Below are positions 9,668 to 19,995 of a stretch of DNA of 64,000 bases, piece by piece. This DNA comes from a bacterium. Lineage in GTDB: Bacteria > Desulfobacterota > Binatia > Binatales > Binataceae. Numbering within the stretch: position 1 is the stretch's first letter; every line of letters starts with the position of its first letter. The notes beneath the pieces are model-generated. The model was not told where the DNA came from. It did no database searches and was given only the letters and a program-made list of their open reading frames with translations. Location: NCBI GenBank assembly GCA_014896235.1, contig JADBKU010000009.1:116536-180535 (forward strand). Reading direction: 5' to 3'. Made by a program: the position numbers and the translations under genes.

Positions 9668-10474
9668 GTGATGTTACTCGATTGGATTTACAGCAATCCG
9701 ACCTGGTTATGGGGATCGATTCTCGTTGCATTGTTCGTCAGCGCGGCGTGCGCCGGCCTCCTCGTGTTCGACCGGCTGGTGCATATCGAGGTGCGCCGCA
9801 CTCATAACGAACTTGCCGGCTTCACGATCGCGGTAATCAGCGTCACGTATGCCGTTTTGCTCGCGTTTATCGCGATCGCGACGTGGGAATCTTTCACCAA
9901 CGCGGAGCTGATCGTCGATCGCGAGGCGGATTACGTCGGCAGCATCTATCGCGACACGCAGGGCCTGCCCCCAGATATGGGCCGTGCGATCCGCGCCGAT
10001 ATGCGCGAATACGTGCGCATGGTGGTCGATGAAGAATGGCCGACGCAGCAACTCGGAAAGACTCCCTCGCAGGCGTGGGAGCCGCTGCGCAAAGTGCATA
10101 CGGCGATCGTCACGATGCAGCCGGCGACCCGCGGCGAAGCGGTGATTCAGGCCGAGCTGTTGAAGACGCTTAACGATCTCTATCGGGCGCGCGCCAGCCG
10201 CCTGGCCGCCGTGACCGGCCATATTCCGAGCGTGATTTGGTGGATTATCCTGATCGGCGGCGGCATCACCACCGGATACACCTATCTGTTCGGTTTTCAC
10301 GACTTCCGGATGCATCTGACGATGACGGCCGCGGTCTCGACATCGCTGGCGCTGGTGATCGTGTTGATTATCGCACTCGACTGGCCGTTTCGCGGCGCTG
10401 TCAGCATCTCGCCCGACGCTTTCATCAAAACGCAGCAATCGTGGCGGGATTTGCCCTTTGCAAAGGGCAATTAG
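9668..10474 (+). CDS. DUF4239-like membrane protein
   Basis: 268 aa; N- and C-terminal TM segments with DUF4239-like pattern (VTYAVLLAFIAIATWESFTNAE). Confidence 0.7.
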   Translation: MMLLDWIYSNPTWLWGSILVALFVSAACAGLLVFDRLVHIEVRRTHNELAGFTIAVISVTYAVLLAFIAIATWESFTNAELIVDREADYVGSIYRDTQGLPPDMGRAIRADMREYVRMVVDEEWPTQQLGKTPSQAWEPLRKVHTAIVTMQPATRGEAVIQAELLKTLNDLYRARASRLAAVTGHIPSVIWWIILIGGGITTGYTYLFGFHDFRMHLTMTAAVSTSLALVIVLIIALDWPFRGAVSISPDAFIKTQQSWRDLPFAKGN

Positions 10475-10526
10475 CCAACCCCGCCGAGCGCCGCAAGCGC
10501 AGGGGCGCGCGCCCGCCGCGCGGATT

Positions 10527-12101
10527 TCACGGAACCATGTTGAAGTCGTTCAGCACCAGCACAGTCAGGAATGGAAGTTCGGTCGTATGGTCGATCGGTC
10601 CCGCACTGCCAAGCGGAGCGGCCAGAAAGTCGTCATTTGGAACCAACGTCTCCGCATACGGTCCATGCGGACGTTGTTTTATGAAGTACGCGTACGCGAC
10701 GTCGGAATTCTTGCGCGTCACCACCGAATCCTGCTCCAGCGACACGAGATCAAGCGGAAACTGCGGCACAAACTTATAGGTATCGGCGCGTACAAGTTGG
10801 CTGTAAAGCGGATTCGTCCGGTCGCGCTGCATCAGCTGCTGCGCGTAGGTATCCGTCAACAGCGGCGTAACAGCGTTGTTAGTGATGCTCCATCCGGTCT
10901 GTTGGGCGAGCGCGAAGGTCAAAAACGCCACTTGGCTGTCGTAACCCGGAGACTGCGGCGCGGTGAAGTAAAGCCCATCGAGATTGTTGGACGGGCCGCA
11001 TGGCGAATTCGACGGACAATTATAGAAGTTCGCCGCCAGAATGTCGGTTGGCGCGATGCCCGAATAATTCGCGAAACTGAGCACCAGATAGGCGCTCAGG
11101 TAGGGCTTGCTGAGCGCGGAAACCGTGGGATTCAGAGAATACCAGTTGTTGTTTGTCGTGGAGATATTGTCGAACAAGTACGACACCCCCGTACCCGAAA
11201 GATCGAAGAAGCCCGACATCGGCGCGTCGGCACGCAGCGACAATCCAAGCGTCAAACCATATGCCGGATTGCTCTGCATCAGATGCGCCGCTTCGAGGGC
11301 ATACGCCCCGCCCTCCGAATAGCCGGTGATAAACAGCGGCAGACGGCCCATAACCTGATAATTCTGCGCCAGGTACGTGCGCGCCGCCTTGAGCATCGCC
11401 AGACCACACTGCGCGTTTTCGCGCGGATAAACGACGTAAGGATGGACATGCGATACGTCGTCGCCCAAACCAATATAGTCGGGCATCACCACTACGTATC
11501 CTTGCGACGCCCACAGCGCGGCGAGCAGGATGCCGTCGGTGTAACTCGATACGTTCGTCGTCGCCGTGAAGTTCGACGGCACGTTGGTGCGCTGCACGGT
11601 TGTGCCGTGAAAATAGAGAATCACGCCTTTCAGTTGATCAGGCGAAAGCTCGGGAATGGCGATTCCGCCGGAGACGGTGACCGCCGCATGATCGACATTG
11701 ATCGCGCCGTAATCGATCTTGACGGCGTCGACATCGGCAATGCCAAGGGGATTGTTGGCGATCGGATCGGAGCTGAGATCGAAGTTGCCGAACTGCGGCG
11801 TATTAAGATCGGCGATATTGGTCGCGCAATCCGTCTGGTTCAGGCCGGCGCAAATCAAATTGTTGTAGAAAGTGTCGAGGCCGGTCGTCGAATTCGACGA
11901 AGCGGTTGGATAAGTCGTAACCAGTTCGGAGTTGATTAGTCGGCCTTCGCCTTTCGCGCCATTGAACGGCGACGAAGTCGCCGCCGACGTTGGACCGGGG
12001 GAATCGGCGCCGCAGGCCGCCAGCGCAAACGTCATCGCCGCCAGCATCAGCGAAAAGGCGAGTCTTTTTGTCAGGTTTGCGCGCGGAACTTCAAATTTCA
12101 T
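10527..12101 (-). CDS. secreted alpha/beta-hydrolase (lipase-like lipoprotein)
   Basis: Start MKFEVPRANLTKRL with GGAGG RBS; LAACG lipobox; GYSEGG nucleophile motif. Confidence 0.8.
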   Translation of the reverse strand: MKFEVPRANLTKRLAFSLMLAAMTFALAACGADSPGPTSAATSSPFNGAKGEGRLINSELVTTYPTASSNSTTGLDTFYNNLICAGLNQTDCATNIADLNTPQFGNFDLSSDPIANNPLGIADVDAVKIDYGAINVDHAAVTVSGGIAIPELSPDQLKGVILYFHGTTVQRTNVPSNFTATTNVSSYTDGILLAALWASQGYVVVMPDYIGLGDDVSHVHPYVVYPRENAQCGLAMLKAARTYLAQNYQVMGRLPLFITGYSEGGAYALEAAHLMQSNPAYGLTLGLSLRADAPMSGFFDLSGTGVSYLFDNISTTNNNWYSLNPTVSALSKPYLSAYLVLSFANYSGIAPTDILAANFYNCPSNSPCGPSNNLDGLYFTAPQSPGYDSQVAFLTFALAQQTGWSITNNAVTPLLTDTYAQQLMQRDRTNPLYSQLVRADTYKFVPQFPLDLVSLEQDSVVTRKNSDVAYAYFIKQRPHGPYAETLVPNDDFLAAPLGSAGPIDHTTELPFLTVLVLNDFNMVP

Positions 12102-12544
12102 GGTCACTCCTCCACTACTCACGGGCGCGACATCCCTATCGAGGGCATTGCGCGAACGGCGCTTTCGCCGGACGCACGCCAACGCGACGCCGCGCCGTCA
12201 ATTGGAGGCGCGACGAATTGCGCTGACAAATTTCCAGGCGATCAGATGAATTTCTTCGCGAACCCGCAGGCGATCCAGACCGGCCCCCCGTTCTTTCAAT
12301 CCAATTGGCGCGGCTATTGTTTATACGCGCCGCCAAGCTTATCAACCGCAAATTATTCATTCATTCGCGGCGACGTATGACATTTAGACGAATTACTATT
12401 CGCTCGCAAGAATGGATGGCGCTGAACGTGCTCAACCGCGTTCGTACGCCCCGGCAGGCAATCGAAAAGCGGACGCCGCGCGGAGATTTCGCCAATCTCC
12501 AACGCGGCGCCTGACAGTGATGCGTGATTTGGGCTGCTTAGAAA

Positions 12545-13042
12545 CTATTCAGCAACCTGGGACGACGGCTGTGAATTGGACGACCCGGACCCGGCCGCCT
12601 GCGCCCGCGCCTGCTGGAAATAGCCATGGACCTGCTTATGGGTATTTTCGAGTTCGGTCAAAAGCTGGGCCGCGGCGGCGCGCTGCGAACTGTTCATTAG
12701 CGCGGCGACCTGTTGCGCAACGCTGATCTTCTCTTCCATCAGCGTTTTCTGCGCCGTTTCGAGATTCTGTTCGGCTGTCGTTACGTCTCCGCCGGAAATC
12801 AGCGCTTGCGCCAACGCTTCGCGCGAGGTGCGGACATTCTGGAAATCGGCCTTCAAAGTCGGGCGCGCGGTTTGGAAGATTTGCTTCACCTGCGCCTTTT
12901 GATCGGGCTGAAGCACCGTCCAGACCGCTTTCATGCCGGGCGTCCGAAAGCCGTGATGACCGGGATATGCGAACGCCGCCGTGGCGCAAATTCCGAACGC
13001 GAGCGCCGCTCCCGCAACTGCCGATAACGCTTTGAACTGCAT
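12545..13042 (-). CDS. Spy/CpxP-like periplasmic protein
   Basis: 165 aa with signal peptide and LQPDQKAQVKQIF (LTxxQ-like) helix. Confidence 0.65.
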   Translation of the reverse strand: MQFKALSAVAGAALAFGICATAAFAYPGHHGFRTPGMKAVWTVLQPDQKAQVKQIFQTARPTLKADFQNVRTSREALAQALISGGDVTTAEQNLETAQKTLMEEKISVAQQVAALMNSSQRAAAAQLLTELENTHKQVHGYFQQARAQAAGSGSSNSQPSSQVAE

Positions 13043-13184
13043 ACAAACCTCCTACGATAGCGAACCCCAAGGGTTCCAATGGCGCGCTTGGTCCGCGCTC
13101 GTTTTTTTCGGAACCCTATCCGCTTCTCGTAAGATCAGACGATTGGCCGAGCCGGCCGGTTATCAGCGGCGCGCGCGTGCGCTG

Positions 13185-13679
13185 TCAGTTGGTCGGCAGT
13201 GGGGATGGCTTCGGCAGCTTGAAATTTTCAGGATTGGGCGGGGACGGCGGAGGTTTGCGAATAAAATCAACCTCGTTCGAAGGCAGGCTGCGATATCCGT
13301 CGCGAGTTTCGGAGATCACGACATAACGATAGCGCTCGCCGATTTTGGTTTCGTTGTCGAGATAGCTGAATTGATGTTGCAACTGGAAGCGCTGCTGATC
13401 GGTAACGGGAATTTCGACCAGCGCCTTCATCTGCCCATCGCCTTCGCCGCGCAGAATCACAAAGTCGTTGAGATCGCGCATCACGTGTCCGCCGGCGTAA
13501 CGGGTCGGGCGTCCCCAGGTCAGATTGATTCCGCCGGCCGCGGCGCTGGCGCGCAGATTGAGGATACGCTGCGGACGCGCCATCTCCGGCGGCAGCGGCG
13601 CGCTCTTTACGCCGCATCCGGCAAGGGCGGCGGCGATCGCCAACGCCAACATCGATTTGCGGAAAATTCCGGCCGTCAT
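13185..13679 (-). CDS. lipoprotein with fibronectin-III-like region
   Basis: MTAGIFRKSMLALAIAAALAGCGVKSAPLPP lipobox; start codon overlaps the inferred argH stop (ATGA). Confidence 0.75.
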   Translation of the reverse strand: MTAGIFRKSMLALAIAAALAGCGVKSAPLPPEMARPQRILNLRASAAAGGINLTWGRPTRYAGGHVMRDLNDFVILRGEGDGQMKALVEIPVTDQQRFQLQHQFSYLDNETKIGERYRYVVISETRDGYRSLPSNEVDFIRKPPPSPPNPENFKLPKPSPLPTN

Positions 13680-15123
13680 CGCGATCGCTTCCTCGCGCGT
13701 CTCTTTTCCAGCGCGGCGGCGAGCCGCGCGATTCGCGCGCGCACCGTGCCTGGCGCGGGACCGCCCGGCAGGGCGCGCGCCGCGACCGAACCAGCGGCGG
13801 GTCGGTCGCGTCCCCCGGTGCGTTCGGACCGAATTTCGCCGAGTATTGGCGCAGTTCGCCAAGCGTCAAATCTTCCAGCGCTTTGCCGGCCGCTGCGGTC
13901 TCGCGCACCAACGCGCCGATCGCTTCGTGCGCCTCGCGAAAAGGCACGCCGCGCGCGACCAGGTATTCCGCCAGATCCGTCGCGAGCGCGAAGCCGCCGG
14001 CCGCCGCGCGCATCACGGGCGCCTTGATGCCCAGCCGCGGCCAGAATTTCGCCAGCAAATCGAGCGCCGGCTTGAGCGTATCGAGCGCGTCGAAAACCCG
14101 TTCCTTGTCTTCCTGCAAATCGGAATTGTAGGCGAGCTGCAATCCTTTCAGCGTGGCCAGAAGCGCCGTCAGATCGCCAATCACGCGGCCGCTCTTGCCG
14201 CGAATCAGTTCGAGCAGGTCGGGATTCTTCTTCTGCGGCATCATCGAGCTGCCGGTCGAAAATTCGTCGGGCAGTTCGGCAAAGCCGAATTCGGCGCTGG
14301 TCCAGAGGATGATCTCCTCGGCCATCCGCGACAGATGCACCGCCAGCAGCGCGCCGGCGGCCAGAAAATCGACCGCAAAATCGCGATCCGAAACCGCGTC
14401 GATGCTGTTCTCGGCGATGCGCGCGAAGCCCAGCTCCCGCGCGACCATCGCGCGATCGATCGGCAGCGTCGTGCCGGCGAGCGCGCCGGCTCCAAGCGGC
14501 ATCACGTCGGCGCGGGCGCGCGCCTGCGCGAACCGCTCGTCGTCCCGCTCGAACATCGCTACGTAGGCAAGCAGATGATGGGCCAGCGTCACCGGCTGGG
14601 CGCGTTGCAGATGAGTATAGCCGGGCATCACTGTTTCGAGGTGGTCGCCGGCGACGCCAAGCAGGGCCGCCCGCAGGCCGCCAAGCAGCGCGCGGAGCGC
14701 GTCGATTTCCTCGCGCAGAAAAAGCCGGAGGTCGAGCGCCACCTGGTCGTTGCGCGAACGCGCGGTATGCAGCTTGCGGCCGGGCGCGCCAATCAGCTCT
14801 GTCAGCCGCCGCTCGATCGCGAGATGGATATCTTCGTCAGCGACGACGAAACGGAAATCGCCGGATTCGATTTCGGTCCGGATCCGCTCGAGCCCTGCAA
14901 CAATCGCGCGCGCCTCCGACGGTTTGAGCAATCCGACTTTCGCCAGCATCCGGGCATGCGCGATCGAACCGCGGATGTCATGCGCATACAGGCGCCGATC
15001 GAACGGCAGCGACGCGGTGAACGCTTCGACCTCCGGGATGCGCTGACGTTTGAACCGGCCGCGAATCAAGTTCGCGGGGTCCGCTGGCGTACGGGATTTT
15101 TCGGTAGGTCGGCGCCGGCTCAT
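13676..15123 (-). CDS. argH: argininosuccinate lyase with apparent C-terminal frameshift
   Basis: SSMMPQKKNPD signature; frame breaks near 13785-13805. The shifted frame reads SVAARALPGGPAPGTVRARIARLAAALEKRR and ends at TGA 13676-13678. Confidence 0.88.
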
Positions 15124-15195
15124 CGGTGACGAAATGAAGTTGCCCGAAGCCCGGCGCGCCCACAAGCGGGCGAATGCGAATTCACGCGCGCGGAC

Positions 15196-15372
15196 TCATC
15201 GCGGGGGGCTCGACCGGCACAGGCATCCGCGCGCCGCGCAACTTGTCGCGCCATTGGGATGGGTGACGTGGACGTCCATCTTGTGGCCGCACTTTTGGCA
15301 TTCTCCCGAACGCACGCGCGGAACGAGCTTGGGCGTCGGGCGCGGCGGCTTGAATTGGATTACCTTGCCCAT
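15196..15372 (-). CDS. small Cys-rich (zinc-ribbon-like) protein, 58 aa
   Basis: MGKVIQFKPPRPTPKLVPRVRSGECQKCGHKMDVHVTHPNGATSCAARGCLCRSSPPR, between argG and argH. Confidence 0.6.
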   Translation of the reverse strand: MGKVIQFKPPRPTPKLVPRVRSGECQKCGHKMDVHVTHPNGATSCAARGCLCRSSPPR

Positions 15373-15403
15373 GGCCGGTTCGATCCGTGACGACGCGCGG
15401 CTC

Positions 15404-16633
15404 CTAAGAATCGCGGCGGCGATTCGCCTCCAGTCGCGCCAATGCCTTAAGACGCAGCGCGCCGAGGCGAATAAAACCCTCCGCATCGGCCTGATTGTAA
15501 CCGCCCGCTTCCTCGAAGCTCGCGATCGCGGGATCGTAAAGCGAATTTGGCGATTTGCGGCCGGCAATCCATACGCCGCCCTTGAACAACTTAAGGCGCG
15601 CCACGCCGCTCACGTTCTGTTGCCCCTCGTCGATCAAGGCTTGCAGAGCCTCACGCTCCGGCGCGAACCAATGACCGTTATAGACCATCTCGGCATATCG
15701 CGGCGCCAGGCTATCCCGAAGATGCATCACTTCGCGATCCAGCGTCAGTTGTTCGACCGCGCGATGGCCATGCATCAGCATCGTCACGCCGGGACTCTCA
15801 TAAACACCGCGCGACTTGATGCCGACGTAACGGTTTTCGACCAGATCGACCCGGCCAATACCGTGTCGTCCACCGATCTGGTTCGCGCGTTCGATAATCG
15901 CGGCCGGACCAAGCCGTTCGCCGGCGATCGCGACCGGATTGCCGCCGGCGTACTCGATTTCGACATATTCGGGCGCGGCGGGGGCGTTTTCGGGCGCTAC
16001 GGTCAGGCGAAACATGTCTTCGTACGGCTCCCGCCAAGGGTCTTCCAGGATTCCGCCTTCGTAACTGATATGCACAAGGTTGCGATCCATCGAATACGGC
16101 TTTTCCGCGGTAACGGGCACCGGAATTCGCTTTTCGCTTGCATAAGCGAGCATATCCGCGCGGCCTTTGAACGGCCAGTCGGGATTCCGCCACGGCGCGA
16201 TCACTTTCAGTTCCGGGCCAAGGCGCGCAAATGTAAGCTCGAAGCGCACCTGATCGTTGCCCTTACCCGTGGCGCCATGAGCGACCGCGTCCGCGCCCTC
16301 GCGGCGCGCGATTTCGACCTGCTTGCGCGCGATTACCGGCCGCGCGATCGACGTGCCAAGCAGGTAATACCCTTCGTAAACCGCGTTCGCTCGCATCATC
16401 GGAAAGACAAACTCGCGGGCGAACTCTTCGCGCAGATCTTCGATATAAAGCTTGCTCGCGCCGGTGCCGAGCGCTTTGGCCTCAAGCCCTTCGGTTTCGT
16501 CGCCCTGGCCGACGTCGGCGCAGTAGGCGACGACTTCGCATCCGTAAAAATCCTTTATCCATCGCAGGATTACGGAGGTGTCGAGACCGCCCGAATAGGC
16601 CAGAACCACTTTGCGGATCGCTTGTTTGGACAT
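15404..16633 (-). CDS. argG: argininosuccinate synthase
   Basis: 409 aa; [14 protein letters not shown]-loop. Confidence 0.96.
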   Translation of the reverse strand: MSKQAIRKVVLAYSGGLDTSVILRWIKDFYGCEVVAYCADVGQGDETEGLEAKALGTGASKLYIEDLREEFAREFVFPMMRANAVYEGYYLLGTSIARPVIARKQVEIARREGADAVAHGATGKGNDQVRFELTFARLGPELKVIAPWRNPDWPFKGRADMLAYASEKRIPVPVTAEKPYSMDRNLVHISYEGGILEDPWREPYEDMFRLTVAPENAPAAPEYVEIEYAGGNPVAIAGERLGPAAIIERANQIGGRHGIGRVDLVENRYVGIKSRGVYESPGVTMLMHGHRAVEQLTLDREVMHLRDSLAPRYAEMVYNGHWFAPEREALQALIDEGQQNVSGVARLKLFKGGVWIAGRKSPNSLYDPAIASFEEAGGYNQADAEGFIRLGALRLKALARLEANRRRDS

Positions 16634-16645
16634 GAAATAGATCTT

Positions 16646-17665
16646 CTACAAATTATCGCTCGCGACCGGCCCCTGATGAGCAAGAATTTCCGGGCGCAAC
16701 AGCCAGACCATCACGGCCTTCTGCGCATGCAGCCGATTTTCGGCCTGGTCGAGAACCACCGATTGCGGTCCGTCGATCACCTCGTCCGTAATTTCCTCGC
16801 CGCGATGCGCGGGCAGGCAATGCATTACGATCGCCTCCGGCCGCGCATGCTTCATCAGAACGCGATTAACCTGAAATTCCTTGAAGTCGCGCCGGCGCCG
16901 GGCGGCTTCGCGCTCCTGACCCATCGAGGTCCACGTATCCGTATATACCACGTCGGCGTCGCGGACGGCGGCGATCGGATCATGCGTCAGCAATCCGCCG
17001 CGCAAATCGCGCAGGCGGTTACGGAACTCTTTTCCAGGCTCGTAGCCGGCCGGACAGGCCAGGCGCAGTTCGAACCGGGCGATGGCGGCGGCCTCGATCC
17101 AGCTGTTCGCGAGATTGAAACCGTCGCCGACGAACGCGACTTTCAGATCGTGCAACGCGCCGAAGCGTTCGCGCAGCGTCAATAAATCCGCCAAAAGCTG
17201 GCATGGATGCAGCAAATCGGTAAGACCGTTGATAACCGGCACGGCCGCTTCGCGCGCCAGTTCGATGCAGGTGGCGTGGGCGAAGGTGCGAATCATGATT
17301 AGATCGACCCAACGCGAAAGATTGCGCGCGACGTCCTTGGCCGATTCCCGCTCGCCGATTCCGATATCCTGCGGCGCCAGATAGATCGCGTGGCCGCCCA
17401 ATTGCGCCATCCCGGTTTCAAATGTAATCCGCGTGCGCAACGACGGCTTCTGGAAAATCATCGCGAGCGTGCGCCCGCGCAGATACGGATGTTCGAGGCC
17501 GCTTTTAAGCTCCGCCTTCAGACGCGCCGCCAGGCGGAGCAGCCCGTCGAGTTCGCCCGCCGAGAGCGCGCCCAAGTCCAGGAAGTCGCGTTTTCTCGCG
17601 AGGGTTCCCGCGCGCGCCGGCAAAGCTTCGCGTTGGTTTTGAGTCGCTTGCGCCACGTCAGGCAT
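16646..17665 (-). CDS. argF: ornithine carbamoyltransferase
   Basis: KPSLRTRITFE, HPCQ, HCLPAHRGEEI motifs. Confidence 0.95.
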   Translation of the reverse strand: MPDVAQATQNQREALPARAGTLARKRDFLDLGALSAGELDGLLRLAARLKAELKSGLEHPYLRGRTLAMIFQKPSLRTRITFETGMAQLGGHAIYLAPQDIGIGERESAKDVARNLSRWVDLIMIRTFAHATCIELAREAAVPVINGLTDLLHPCQLLADLLTLRERFGALHDLKVAFVGDGFNLANSWIEAAAIARFELRLACPAGYEPGKEFRNRLRDLRGGLLTHDPIAAVRDADVVYTDTWTSMGQEREAARRRRDFKEFQVNRVLMKHARPEAIVMHCLPAHRGEEITDEVIDGPQSVVLDQAENRLHAQKAVMVWLLRPEILAHQGPVASDNL

Positions 17666-17692
17666 CCACCCCCGTATGCGATTCAGGGCGCA

Positions 17693-18901
17693 TCACGCCG
17701 CGTCCGCCGCCTTGCGCAGCGCGCGCTCGATAATTTCGAGTCCAGCGTCGGCCTCCTCGCGCGTAAGATTAAGCGGCGGCAGCAGGCGCAGCACAGTATC
17801 GGCCGTACCGTTGACGAGCAGCTTGTCGGCGAGGCAGTCATCCACCACGGCTTTCGCCGGATGGCTCAGCACCACGCCGATGATCATCCCCTGACCGCGC
17901 ACTTCCCGGACATTGCGGCAGCCTTTGGCGATTTCACGCAGACGATCGGCAAGATAGCCCCCGACCTCGGCGGCGTTGGCGATCACTCGATCCTGCTCGA
18001 GCGCGTCGATTACGGCAAGCGCGGCGGCGCATGCGATCGGGTTTCCGCCGAAAGTCGAACCATGCGTGCCGGGCGTCATCACCGATGCGATTTCCGCCCG
18101 CGCGACCATCGCGCCGATCGGCAGTCCGCCGCCAAGCGCCTTGGCCAGCGTGATGATGTCCGGTTTGACGCCGGCCTGCTGGTAGCCGAACATCTTGCCC
18201 GTCCGGCCCATTCCGACCTGGACTTCGTCGACAATCAGCAAAATCCCGGCCCGATCGCAGAGGTCGCGCAACCGTCCCAGATAGTCTGGCGCGGGCGTGA
18301 CCACGCCGCCTTCGCCCTGAATCGGCTCGACCATGACGGCCGCCGTCTGGGGCGTAAGCGCCCGCTCGACCGCCGCAACGTCATTGTAGGGCACGAGCTT
18401 GAAACCGGGAACGAGCGGCTGGAACCCCTGATGGTACTTCTCCTGACCCGTCGCGCTGAGCGTGCCGAGCGTGCGGCCATGAAAAGAACCCAGCGTTGCG
18501 ATAATTTCGAAGCGGCCCGAGCCGTGGCCCCATCGCCGCGCGACTTTGATCGCGGCCTCATTCGCTTCCGCGCCGGAGTTGGCGAAAAAAACCCGCCCGT
18601 CGCCGAACAGCGTCGCAAGCTTCTCCGCCAGCCGCGCCATCGGCTCGGTATGGAAAACGTTCGAGACGTGGGTCAGCTTGTCGGCCTGTTCCTTGATCGC
18701 GCGGACGACCCGCGGATGGCCATGGCCGAGGCTGGTCACCGCAAGGCCGCAGAAAAAATCGAGGTAGCGGTTGCCGTCGGCGTCGTAAAGATAGGCGCCG
18801 TGGCCGCGCACGAACGCGAGCGGCGTGCAGCCGTAGGTATTGACGAGGTGGCGATGGGCCAAATCGACAATTTCCACGTTATTCATCGCAGTTCCTTTCA
18901 C
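17693..18901 (-). CDS. argD: acetylornithine aminotransferase (start may be MNNVEIV at 18886)
   Basis: Class III aminotransferase; NSGAEANEAAIK and TLAKALGGG motifs, inside arg cluster. Confidence 0.93.
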   Translation of the reverse strand: MKGTAMNNVEIVDLAHRHLVNTYGCTPLAFVRGHGAYLYDADGNRYLDFFCGLAVTSLGHGHPRVVRAIKEQADKLTHVSNVFHTEPMARLAEKLATLFGDGRVFFANSGAEANEAAIKVARRWGHGSGRFEIIATLGSFHGRTLGTLSATGQEKYHQGFQPLVPGFKLVPYNDVAAVERALTPQTAAVMVEPIQGEGGVVTPAPDYLGRLRDLCDRAGILLIVDEVQVGMGRTGKMFGYQQAGVKPDIITLAKALGGGLPIGAMVARAEIASVMTPGTHGSTFGGNPIACAAALAVIDALEQDRVIANAAEVGGYLADRLREIAKGCRNVREVRGQGMIIGVVLSHPAKAVVDDCLADKLLVNGTADTVLRLLPPLNLTREEADAGLEIIERALRKAADAA

Positions 18902-18994
18902 TCAGCCGACGACGTTCCCCGGTCGGAACGACAAACCTGCGCCGCCGCCGCATGATCGTCAAGTCGCCGACGCTTTAGCAAACCCGCCGATTCG

Positions 18995-19921
18995 TCAGCG
19001 TGCCGCGGCCGTCCGGCGGGCGCGCGATATTTTGGCCGAACCCGTCCGCGCCAGAACCTCGGTGCCGATGCCGGCGTCCGTGAATATCTCCAGCAGGACG
19101 GCGTGACGCAATCGCCCGTCGATCACGTGGGCGCGGCTGGCGCCTGCGGCGAGAGCCTTGAGACAACACTCGACCTTGGGAATCATCCCCTCGCCGATCG
19201 AGCCGTCGGCGATCATCCGGCGGGCGCGCGCCGCTTCGAGCGACGGAATGAGCGCGCCTTTGGCGTCCTTCACGCCTTCGACGTCGGTCAGCAGAATCAG
19301 CTTTTCGGCCGCGAGCGCGCCGGCGATTTCGCCGGCCGCAACGTCGGCGTTGATATTGTAGGTTTCGCCGTCACGGCCGTGGCCGACCGGCGCGATCACC
19401 GGAATAAAGCCGGCTTCGCGCAGAGTCGCCAGCACGGCGGGATTGATCTCGGCGATTTCTCCGACCAGGCCGACATCGACGTTGGCCGCGCGGCCGGCGC
19501 CGTCCTTGACGACCATCTTGAGCTTGCGCGCGATCAGCAGATCGCCGTCCTTGCCAGAAATGCCGACGGCGCGGCCGCCCTTGCGCGAAATCAGCGCGAC
19601 AATCTCCTTATTGATCTTCTGCAGCACCATCTCGGCCGCGTCCATGGTCGCGGCGTCGGTCACGCGCATCCCGCGCACGAAATTCGATTTCAGGCCGAGC
19701 TTGCCGATCAACTCGGTGATTTGCGGACCGCCGCCGTGAACGACGACGACGTTGATCCCGACCGCCTGCAGCAGGATTACGTCTTCAGCGAAGCCGGCGC
19801 GCAGCTCCGGCGTGAGCATCGCGTGCCCGCCGTACTTGATGACGAAGGTCTTGCCGCGAAAACGCTGGATATAGGGCAGCGCTTCGATCAGAACGCTGGC
19901 TTTGTCGATCAGATTTTGCAC
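18995..19921 (-). CDS. argB: acetylglutamate kinase
   Basis: [30 protein letters not shown] motifs. Confidence 0.95.
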   Translation of the reverse strand: MQNLIDKASVLIEALPYIQRFRGKTFVIKYGGHAMLTPELRAGFAEDVILLQAVGINVVVVHGGGPQITELIGKLGLKSNFVRGMRVTDAATMDAAEMVLQKINKEIVALISRKGGRAVGISGKDGDLLIARKLKMVVKDGAGRAANVDVGLVGEIAEINPAVLATLREAGFIPVIAPVGHGRDGETYNINADVAAGEIAGALAAEKLILLTDVEGVKDAKGALIPSLEAARARRMIADGSIGEGMIPKVECCLKALAAGASRAHVIDGRLRHAVLLEIFTDAGIGTEVLARTGSAKISRARRTAAAR

Positions 19922-19995
19922 TGGTTTTTGAAGTCGCCGGTTCGGCGCCGGCCATTCCGGCCTGAATTGGCTGGAACCGCCGGAAGGTTGCCTCT

